Below the pieces are notes generated by a model. That model did no database searches. It was not told the DNA's origin and saw only the letters and a list, made by a program, of their open reading frames with translations. This document shows positions 1 through 4,878 of a stretch of 6,191 bases of DNA, piece by piece. This DNA comes from Atopobiaceae bacterium (lineage in GTDB: Bacteria > Actinomycetota > Coriobacteriia > Coriobacteriales > Atopobiaceae). Where the stretch lies: positions 1 through 6,191 of the forward strand of contig JAFUBJ010000193.1 of NCBI GenBank assembly GCA_017460265.1, in the 5' to 3' direction. The position numbers and the translations under genes are program-made. The first letter of the stretch is position 1, and each line of letters starts with the position of its first letter.

Positions 1-56
1 GCCTTGTCGGCGATCTTGTCTGGGTAGACGTGTACATGCATGTCGACAATGGGCAT
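1..56 (-). CDS. Amidohydrolase family protein, N-terminal fragment
   Basis: Only the first 18 codons lie in the window; the gene continues past the left edge. They read MPIVDMHVHVYPDKIADK. The D-x-H-x-H pattern at residues 5-9 is the first metal-binding motif of the amidohydrolase superfamily, and the following YPDKIA resembles the N-terminus of Amidohydro_2-type enzymes, which hydrolyse or decarboxylate small substrates using a bound metal. The substrate cannot be told from this fragment. The ATG at 56 is supported by a GGAGGT Shine-Dalgarno site 4 bases upstream (61-66, minus strand). The gene lies downstream of recQ on the same strand, 102 bases away, and has its own promoter-like -10 sequence in that gap, so it is probably transcribed at least partly on its own. 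A PHP or TatD-type metal hydrolase is possible but fits less well. Confidence 0.8.
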   Translation of the reverse strand, partial: MPIVDMHVHVYPDKIADK

Positions 57-60
57 GACT

Positions 61-66
61 ACCTCC
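61..66 (-). promoter_or_regulatory. Shine-Dalgarno site of the amidohydrolase gene
   Basis: The minus strand reads GGAGGT, then 4 bases, then the ATG at 56. This fixes the start and shows that the short 18-codon reading frame at the window edge is a real gene. Confidence 0.8.
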
Positions 67-85
67 GCGTTGTGTTTGCGCAGAC

Positions 86-109
86 AGTATAGGTTGTCAC
101 GGTTGCAAC
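86..109 (-). promoter_or_regulatory. Promoter-like -10 box with tandem repeat upstream of the amidohydrolase gene
   Basis: The minus strand has TATACT at 86-91, matching five of six bases of the sigma-70 -10 consensus, about 30 bases upstream of the amidohydrolase ATG. No good -35 box sits 16-18 bases further upstream; TTGCAA is only 11 bases away. Directly upstream of the -10, the plus strand has two abutting 9-base copies, GGTTGTCAC (92-100) and GGTTGCAAC (101-109), identical at 7 of 9 positions. The second contains the perfect palindrome GTTGCAAC (102-109). The repeat occupies the spacer and -35 region, where a regulator could bind. The -10 match is seen; the regulatory role is inferred. 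Confidence 0.35.
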
Positions 110-158
110 GGCGTAAATAGCGGCGCATCCCACAAAAAGACGGCCTCAACAAAGGGTG

Positions 159-1769
159 CTAGCTCTGCAACACCTCAAGGAAGCGCCGTCCGTACCGCTC
201 GAGCTTCACGTTTCCCACACCGCTCACCTGCAGGAGCTCTTCTGCTGTTTGGGGACGCCTGCGCACCATGGCTCGTAGCGTCGCGTCCGAAAAGATAACG
301 TATGGAGGAACGCCCTGCAGGTCTGCAAGCTCCTTGCGAAGCGCCCGCAGCCGCGAGAAGAGCTCCTCGTCGTCATCGTGCGCGGGGAAGTCATCCTCCT
401 CGCGCAGGTGGCGGACACGCACGGACGAGGAGCGCCGCTCCGGCACGAGGTAGCGCTCGGCGGTCTCTCCATCACAGATCGAGCAGTTGTGGCACCCTTC
501 TACCATCTGGGTAACGTCCTGCCCAAAGTAGCGCAGGATGCGTCGACGAAGGCACGAGGTGCTCATGGCGTAGCCTATCATCTCCCCAAGCAGGCGTTCC
601 TTGCTTGCGATCACGCGCTCTCGATCTTCGGGAGCTAGGCCCTCCGCCTCAACGTTGTCAATGAAGAAGTGGCAGGTACGAATGTCTCCCCTGCTCCACA
701 GCAGATAGCATTCCGCCGGATCCCCATCACGACCGGCACGACCCGCCTCCTGGTAATACTCCTCGAGCGAAAGGGGCAGGCCGCAGTTGACAACAAAGCG
801 CACGTTTGACTTGTCGATTCCCATGCCAAATGCCGTCGTGGCAACAAGCACAAGCACGTCATCATTCACAAACTGGCGCTGGACCTCGGTGCGTTCGCGG
901 TCTCCCATGCCAGCATGATAGGCCGCGGCGGGAATGCCGTTATCGCTGAGCATCTCTGCGATGCGCTCGACCTTCTTTCGCGTGGTTGCGTAGACGATTC
1001 CCGCATCCCCCGGATGCGAACGGATGTAGCGCACGAGCCACTGCTCGCGACGCTTGGGCGTCAGCTCGAGGCAGGCAAACCTCAGGTTTGGCCTGTCAAA
1101 CCCACTGATCTGCACGATAGGGCCGCGCAAGCCAAGCAGCTGCACGATGTCGGTGCGAACGCGGGCCGTGGCCGTAGCGGTCAACGCCATGACGGGAGGA
1201 CGCGTTGGCAGCGTGTTGACAAAGCTCGCAATTTGCTGGTAGGAAGGCCTAAAGTCCTGCCCCCACTGGCTCACGCAATGCGCCTCGTCTACGGCAACGA
1301 GCGGAACGTTGGCTTGGGCGGCAAAGGCGCGAAACGCTGGGTCGCTCAGACGCTCCGGCGCAACATACATGACGTCGTACCAGCCGGCAAGGGCACGCCT
1401 CAGCACCTCCGGGCGCACGCGTGGCTTGAGCGTGGAATTGTAAAACGATCCACGGAGCCCGGCTTCCTTGAGGGCACGCACCTGATCAGCCATGAGCGAG
1501 ACGAGCGGTGACACCACGATCGTGAGCCCCTCAAAAAGAGCCGCCGGAACTTGGTAGCAGATGGACTTGCCCGACCCAGTCGGCATGACAGCAAGGGAGT
1601 CCCTTCCCGCTAGGGCGGCCTCGATCATGCGCTCCTGCCCCTGGCGAAACTCCTGGTAGCCAAAGTGCTCTGAGAGGATGGCGCGTGCGTCGTCAATCGT
1701 TGGTCGTCTGACTGTAGGCACTTCCGCGCTCACCCCTTCCCATTCCTGCGCTACCATGGAGCAACCCAT
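159..1769 (-). CDS. recQ: ATP-dependent DNA helicase RecQ (no winged-helix domain)
   Basis: A superfamily 2 3'-5' DNA helicase acting in recombinational repair and replication-fork processing in the cytoplasm. From the ATG at 1769 the protein is 536 aa. Visible motifs: motif 0 FGYQEFRQGQ (36-45), Walker A MPTGSGKS (62-69), SPLVSLMADQV (87-97), DEAH (161-164), aromatic-rich loop SQWGQDFRP (167-175), TATA (197-200), motif V around ATTAFGMGIDK (310-320), arginine-finger motif QEAGRAGRDG (340-349). Four zinc-ligand cysteines follow (406, 426, 429, 432), and an HRDC domain ends the protein (about 468-534). Only some 35 residues, mostly an acidic linker, separate the zinc module from HRDC, so the RQC winged helix of E. 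coli RecQ (609 aa) is absent. The start was chosen for AAGGAG 4 bases upstream; a GTG at 1841 would run deep into the divergent gene, and ATG 1757 lies too far from the Shine-Dalgarno site. No clear terminator follows the stop. Confidence 0.95.
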   Translation of the reverse strand: MGCSMVAQEWEGVSAEVPTVRRPTIDDARAILSEHFGYQEFRQGQERMIEAALAGRDSLAVMPTGSGKSICYQVPAALFEGLTIVVSPLVSLMADQVRALKEAGLRGSFYNSTLKPRVRPEVLRRALAGWYDVMYVAPERLSDPAFRAFAAQANVPLVAVDEAHCVSQWGQDFRPSYQQIASFVNTLPTRPPVMALTATATARVRTDIVQLLGLRGPIVQISGFDRPNLRFACLELTPKRREQWLVRYIRSHPGDAGIVYATTRKKVERIAEMLSDNGIPAAAYHAGMGDRERTEVQRQFVNDDVLVLVATTAFGMGIDKSNVRFVVNCGLPLSLEEYYQEAGRAGRDGDPAECYLLWSRGDIRTCHFFIDNVEAEGLAPEDRERVIASKERLLGEMIGYAMSTSCLRRRILRYFGQDVTQMVEGCHNCSICDGETAERYLVPERRSSSVRVRHLREEDDFPAHDDDEELFSRLRALRKELADLQGVPPYVIFSDATLRAMVRRRPQTAEELLQVSGVGNVKLERYGRRFLEVLQS

Positions 1770-1773
1770 TCTA

Positions 1774-1785
1774 CTCCTTAGGAAG
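1774..1785. promoter_or_regulatory. Back-to-back Shine-Dalgarno sites of two divergent genes
   Basis: In the 21 bases between the two start codons, AAGGAG on the minus strand (1774-1779) serves recQ with a 4-base spacer, and AGGAAG on the plus strand (1780-1785) serves the phosphopantetheinyl transferase gene with a 5-base spacer to ATG 1791. The two sites abut and form a short inverted repeat, TCCT-T-AGGA (1775-1783). They decide both starts, and they leave no room for a promoter in the gap. Confidence 0.75.
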
Positions 1786-1790
1786 TGACC

Positions 1791-2510
1791 ATGCCCGACC
1801 TGCACGTCGTCAAAAAAGAGGTGACCCGCGCCCTTGCGCACGAAGCCCTGGCCGGGCTTGGTTGCACCGACTTTGGCATCGTCGTGCTGCAGGGAGCAAC
1901 GTCATGGGATGACGCGCGCGAGGGCCTGGCCTTCAACGTGACGCACGATGAGCGGGACGCGCCCTTTGCGGTGGACGACGACGGCAACGAGCTGACCAAC
2001 GTGAAGGTCAGCTTCTCTGACGAGAATGACTATCTTGCCTTTGCATGGGCCGTCACGGCACCCAACTCTCCCCTCCTTGGCCTGGGAATCGACCTCGCTT
2101 CGGCAGATGACTTTGGGCAGTCCCATCCCGCGGCGGAGAGGTTCATCAAGTTGATCTTTTCCGATGACGAACATCGGATTGCAGAGGAGCTGCCCACGGG
2201 AGACCGGGCGCTTTCGTATGCCACGCTCTTTGGGGCAAAGGAGGCGTCTTTCAAGTCGACATCGCAGCCTCTTCGCACGTGGTACCAGACGCATGACCAA
2301 GAGCTTTCGTTTGAGGTGAGGCACTTCTCCATGACGATGGATGGGACGGAACGAGGAGAGCAGCGTGACGGGGCGGCACAGCGTGCCATGGACCACATGG
2401 GAATAGGGCACATTGACGTGCACTACACGCGGGTCGAGAACATGGCACTCGTTATTGCCACGGCGCTTGCCCCACAACACGACGCGGAGGTCACGCATGG
2501 CATCTCGTGA
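1791..2510 (+). CDS. 4'-phosphopantetheinyl transferase superfamily protein
   Basis: Predicted to move the 4'-phosphopantetheine arm of coenzyme A onto a serine of a carrier protein, converting apo- to holo-ACP or PCP in the cytoplasm. The 239-aa protein has the two signature motifs: GLGIDLAS (97-104), whose Asp101 should bind magnesium, and LFGAKEASFK (146-155), with Glu151 in the KEA motif. The 50-residue spacing of Asp101 and Glu151 is close to that in AcpS. About 95 residues precede the GID motif, making the protein longer than AcpS (about 125 aa) and nearer the Sfp class (about 225 aa). In the expected Sfp-like SHS position it reads SFSD (74-77), so the usual CoA-contacting histidine seems to be replaced. 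ATG 1791 has AGGAAG upstream; a GTG at 1785 lies inside that site and is unlikely. It is first of three co-directional genes and overlaps the next by 14 bases. No carrier protein is encoded nearby, so the substrate is unknown. Confidence 0.8.
   Translation: MPDLHVVKKEVTRALAHEALAGLGCTDFGIVVLQGATSWDDAREGLAFNVTHDERDAPFAVDDDGNELTNVKVSFSDENDYLAFAWAVTAPNSPLLGLGIDLASADDFGQSHPAAERFIKLIFSDDEHRIAEELPTGDRALSYATLFGAKEASFKSTSQPLRTWYQTHDQELSFEVRHFSMTMDGTERGEQRDGAAQRAMDHMGIGHIDVHYTRVENMALVIATALAPQHDAEVTHGIS
2486..2490 (+). promoter_or_regulatory. Shine-Dalgarno site within the 3' end of the PPTase gene
   Basis: GGAGG lies 6 bases before the ATG at 2497, inside the last codons of the upstream gene. It decides the start of the anchored protein over an upstream in-frame ATG at 2413, which lacks such a site and would add a non-conserved-looking, arginine-rich leader ahead of the membrane segment. 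Confidence 0.8.
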
Positions 2511-3150
2511 GAACCCCCTGATGAGGCTGCTTCCTGCAGCGCTTGGACTTGTCTGCGCCACGCTGTTGACCATCACCTTGGTAACCTGCAGCGGCGTCGC
2601 AGACCGAGCCCTCAGCGATTGGGTCCCCTCCAACGAATATGGAGAGCGGGCCTTTGAGGTGTACACGCTTGTGAGCGAAGACTCCGACACCGCCCCCAAG
2701 CTGCGCGTCGCACCGCCAGAGTGGGTTATTGGCGTTGCGACCGAAGATGCTCCCGAAGGGGACCTGAGTCGCTCGCACACCCATCTGACGTACACCTTTG
2801 CGACGGGAAACGTCGTGCTGACCTATGCCACCGACAACGTCGACGACTTCTTGGCATGGCAGCTGAGCGAGGATACTATCATCACGAGCCACCTCTTTGG
2901 GGGACGCTACACCAACATCGTGGTCGGCCAAGCTACACATGCAGAGATGGGTGGGCACGACGTATCGTGGGGCACCTATTCCTTTGATGACGAATACGGC
3001 CGCCGCAACACGTGCTTCGCCTCTGCCGCCGAAGTTGGAGATGGGCAGGTTCTGACCATTGTCGCAACCGAGAACGCAAAGGACGGCGAGCAACCCTTCC
3101 TTGACGAAGCTTCCCTGACCGATCTGTGGGAAGGCATTGCCTGGCAATGA
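2497..3150 (+). CDS. Hypothetical membrane-anchored or exported protein
   Basis: I do not recognise a family. The 217-aa product has a short charged N-terminus, a hydrophobic stretch at about 10-30 (LLPAALGLVCATLLTITLVT), then a polar, acidic domain with no further membrane segments. This is the layout of a signal anchor or signal peptide, with the C-terminal part outside the membrane. Cys31 follows L-V-T, which resembles a lipobox, but Thr at the -1 position is unusual, so lipoprotein processing is uncertain. The outer domain has alternating polar and hydrophobic segments (for example 96-111 and 138-145) suggestive of beta strands, and one more cysteine at 172. The gene starts 14 bases before the PPTase stop with a strong Shine-Dalgarno site, so the two are probably translated together. 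It is followed 38 bases later by the EamA transporter gene. Function is unknown. Confidence 0.8.
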   Translation: MASRENPLMRLLPAALGLVCATLLTITLVTCSGVADRALSDWVPSNEYGERAFEVYTLVSEDSDTAPKLRVAPPEWVIGVATEDAPEGDLSRSHTHLTYTFATGNVVLTYATDNVDDFLAWQLSEDTIITSHLFGGRYTNIVVGQATHAEMGGHDVSWGTYSFDDEYGRRNTCFASAAEVGDGQVLTIVATENAKDGEQPFLDEASLTDLWEGIAWQ

Positions 3151-3154
3151 TATC

Positions 3155-3183
3155 TAGGCGCTCCTCCTAAAACCGCGATAGGA
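3155..3183 (+). other. Short alternative hairpins over the EamA gene ribosome binding site
   Basis: In the 38-base gap before the transporter gene, TCCTA (3165-3169) can pair with TAGGA (3179-3183), which includes part of the AGGAAG Shine-Dalgarno site (3180-3185). The CCTA portion (3166-3169) could instead pair with an upstream TAGG (3155-3158). The two pairings exclude each other. The stems are only 4-5 bp, so this may be chance; a translational switch is only a possibility. Confidence 0.25.
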
Positions 3184-3188
3184 AGCTC

Positions 3189-4091
3189 ATGGGAAAGAAC
3201 AGCAGCAGACACTTCTTGGCCGTGGCAGTTGCCTGCGCCATCTGGGGCGGGTCGGTCATCGGCACCAAGCTCAGCTACGATTCGCTGGCACCCATGTCCT
3301 TGGGACTCATGCGCTTCTCGTTCTCTGCCATCCTGTTCTTTGCCCTGCTTGCAATCAAACGCGAGCTCACTCCTCCCCAAGGCAGAGACCTTGCGCTCAT
3401 TGCCGCATCGGGTCTTCTGGGGACCACCCTCTACTTTGCAGCGGAAAACTATGGGGCGAGCCTGGCTTCGGGCGCAACGTCGTCACTGGTCATCGGGTCG
3501 TTTCCCGCCATGACGCTGGTGCTTGAGAGCGTCGTGGATCACACCATGCCAAAACCACGCGTTGCAAGCGGTGTCTTGCTTGCCTTTGTGGGCGTATGCG
3601 TGCTCGCGCTTGCAGAAAACGGCGCAACGGGTGCGGACGAGCTGCTGGGCATGGCCATCCTCATGGCAGGCGGCATCTGCTGGGCCATCTACAACCTCAT
3701 GATGCGCTCGCTGGCGGGAAGGCGTTCGCCGCTGGTCATCACTGCCTGGCAGACCCTCTTCGGCGCGCTGGGATTTGTTCCGCTTGCCGCAATCGAGGGG
3801 GCTCCCATACGCGGTTTGAGCGGCGTTGCGGCAGCATCGCTGGCCTACCTTGTGGTCTGCTGCACCGTCGCGGGCTTTTCTCTCTACAACTATGGATTTG
3901 AGGAACTATCGCCCTCCGTGGTGTCTTCCCTCGTCAACCTCACGCCTTTGGTCGGCCTCGCGCTTTCTGCTCTTATCCTGGGAGAGCAGATCAGCGTAGC
4001 TCAGTTTGTGGGAGGCGCCATCGTTATTGCAGGGATTGCCCTCAGCTCCCTGCCGTCTGGTGAACAGGAGGCTACTCCGCGTAGCTTGTGA
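3189..4091 (+). CDS. EamA/DMT-family transporter
   Basis: An inner-membrane permease of the drug/metabolite transporter superfamily, which usually exports amino acids or other small metabolites; the substrate cannot be predicted. The 300-aa length and two repeated EamA halves of about five helices each are typical. Hydrophobic segments lie at about 8-27, 36-56, 67-85, 95-114, 125-142, 153-172, 182-201, 212-231, 244-263 and 268-287. Family features include AIWGGSVIGTK (17-27) in helix 1 and the second-half pattern NLTPLVGLALSALILGEQIS (250-269), which matches the conserved L-x-P-...-LGE block preceding the last helix. The start at ATG 3189 has AGGAAG just upstream (3180-3185). It probably belongs to the operon beginning with the PPTase gene. 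Its last 20 bases overlap the 3' end of the convergent phosphoesterase gene. Confidence 0.92.
   Translation: MGKNSSRHFLAVAVACAIWGGSVIGTKLSYDSLAPMSLGLMRFSFSAILFFALLAIKRELTPPQGRDLALIAASGLLGTTLYFAAENYGASLASGATSSLVIGSFPAMTLVLESVVDHTMPKPRVASGVLLAFVGVCVLALAENGATGADELLGMAILMAGGICWAIYNLMMRSLAGRRSPLVITAWQTLFGALGFVPLAAIEGAPIRGLSGVAAASLAYLVVCCTVAGFSLYNYGFEELSPSVVSSLVNLTPLVGLALSALILGEQISVAQFVGGAIVIAGIALSSLPSGEQEATPRSL
4069..4087. repeat. Inverted repeat across the convergent stop codons
   Basis: GCTAC (4071-4075) and GTAGC (4081-4085) form a 5-bp stem with a 5-base loop; on the plus-strand RNA it can extend to 7 bp using a G-U and an A-U pair. It lies in the 20-base overlap between the transporter and phosphoesterase genes and includes the phosphoesterase stop (4072-4074). 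Only two Ts follow on the plus strand and none on the minus, so it is not a canonical terminator. It is the only structure seen at this junction that might mark transcript ends. Confidence 0.3.
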
Positions 4092-4797
4092 TGCCCGTTT
4101 CATCCAAGTCAAAGATCTCGTTGAACAGAAGCGTATGCGGCTCGTCATACGGCAGGTCAAAATGAAGGTGGCCGTAGAACCAACGCTTGTAGGAGACGAC
4201 CCCTTCCACATGCTCCTCGAGCCACGCCGTGTATTCGTCGTCAGGACCCCAGAAGCCTTTGAACCGCTTGCGATAGCGCTCGTAGCATCCCGTTGGCGGG
4301 CAGTGCGTAAGGACGTAGTCGACCTGTCCCACCCGTGCCGCTGCATCCGCGATGCGCGTACGCTCCTCTTCTGAGGGAACCTCCTGCTCCCACCAGCTCA
4401 CATGCGGCGTACGCCACTGCGCGTCAATGGAGTGCGCACCACCCACCACAAAGAAGCTGTGCCCGCCAATCTGGAACGTCTCGCCCCTCATGAGGTGCAG
4501 GACATGCGGCCGCACCGCATGGACGTGACCGCCATGCCACTCGTGCACCTCCATGGCGTCAAGCATGTCAAAGTTCTCGTGGTTGCCATCAACAAAGAGC
4601 GTGGTCCAGGGCTGCGTCTCAAACCAATCAAGCCGCCTCGTCTCTTTGGGCGAAGGAGGGTCTGCCCACACAAATCCAAAGTCACCAAGAATGATGAGGT
4701 AGTCGTCACGGGAAAGCCCCTTTGCCATGTGGGCAAAGTCGTCCACCTTGGCTATGTCAATCTCGCCATGCGTGTCGCCCGTAAGAAAGACGGCCAT
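4072..4797 (-). CDS. Calcineurin-like metallophosphoesterase
   Basis: A two-metal phosphoesterase predicted to hydrolyse phosphomono- or diesters in the cytoplasm; the substrate is unknown. The 241-aa protein carries the full motif set: GDTHG (7-11), GDFGF (38-42), GNHE (71-74), THC (164-166) and GHLH (209-212), which supply the Asp, Asn and His ligands of the dinuclear metal site. There is no signal peptide or membrane segment. The aromatic-rich 127-136 region (WRTPHVSWW) and FVDGNHENFDML (68-79) fit a compact bacterial subgroup of the family. ATG 4797 is chosen because AGGAGG lies 6 bases upstream; the alternative ATG at 4812 overlaps that site. It is third in a minus-strand series after PPK2 and the DUF3810-like gene, with an 81-base gap that may hold its own promoter. 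Its 3' end overlaps the convergent transporter gene by 20 bases. Confidence 0.92.
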   Translation of the reverse strand: MAVFLTGDTHGEIDIAKVDDFAHMAKGLSRDDYLIILGDFGFVWADPPSPKETRRLDWFETQPWTTLFVDGNHENFDMLDAMEVHEWHGGHVHAVRPHVLHLMRGETFQIGGHSFFVVGGAHSIDAQWRTPHVSWWEQEVPSEEERTRIADAAARVGQVDYVLTHCPPTGCYERYRKRFKGFWGPDDEYTAWLEEHVEGVVSYKRWFYGHLHFDLPYDEPHTLLFNEIFDLDETGITSYAE

Positions 4798-4803
4798 CGT
4801 ACA

Positions 4804-4809
4804 CCTCCT
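4804..4809 (-). promoter_or_regulatory. Shine-Dalgarno site of the phosphoesterase gene
   Basis: The minus strand reads AGGAGG, then 6 bases, then ATG 4797. The site overlaps the alternative upstream ATG (4812), which therefore cannot be the main start; the true N-terminus is MAVFLTGDTHG. Confidence 0.85.
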
Positions 4810-4827
4810 CATTTCCCAATGGACGCA

Positions 4828-4862
4828 ACCTTACCCCACCAGCGCTTGGTGCGCAACGCACC
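4828..4862 (-). promoter_or_regulatory. Weak promoter candidate and small hairpin upstream of the phosphoesterase gene
   Basis: In the 81-base gap, the minus strand has TTGCGC (4851-4856), a 17-base spacer and TAAGGT (4828-4833), each matching three of six sigma-70 consensus bases, including the most conserved ones. This would start transcription about 24 bases before the ATG. A perfect 6-bp inverted repeat, GGTGCG-CAA-CGCACC on the plus strand (4848-4862), overlaps the -35 candidate. It has no T run after it, so it is not a standard terminator for the upstream gene; it could be an operator or chance. Confidence 0.25.
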
Positions 4863-4878
4863 TCGGGTCACCCCACTC

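Noticed and set aside
86..108. TTGCAA as the -35 partner of TATACT upstream of the amidohydrolase gene
   Set aside because: The spacing is only 11 bases; sigma-70 promoters need about 16-18.
129..158. Rho-independent terminator after recQ (GGCCGTC followed by five Ts on the minus strand)
   Set aside because: There is a T run, but I could not find a stem of adequate length directly before it.
915..1511. Plus-strand reading frame of 198 codons inside recQ
   Set aside because: Antisense to helicase motifs whose minus-strand frame is beyond doubt; no family resemblance.
1770..1841. Extending recQ 24 codons upstream to a GTG at 1841
   Set aside because: It would run 51 bases into the divergent PPTase gene, the added residues do not resemble a RecQ N-terminus, and a well-placed Shine-Dalgarno site supports ATG 1769.
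2578..2598. Firm lipoprotein call for the anchored protein from L-V-T-C at residues 28-31
   Set aside because: Thr at the -1 position departs from the Gly/Ala/Ser normally required by signal peptidase II, so only an anchored or exported protein can be supported.
1902..2795. Long minus-strand reading frame of 297 codons opposite the PPTase and anchored-protein genes
   Set aside because: It has no recognisable domain or ribosome binding site and is antisense to two genes with clear starts; long antisense frames are expected in GC-rich DNA.
4680..4684. GDFGF in the phosphoesterase as a degenerate active-site motif (GDxxD expected)
   Set aside because: The metal-binding Asp of the GD pair is present; the second Asp is not an essential ligand and GDFG occurs in related bacterial phosphoesterases.
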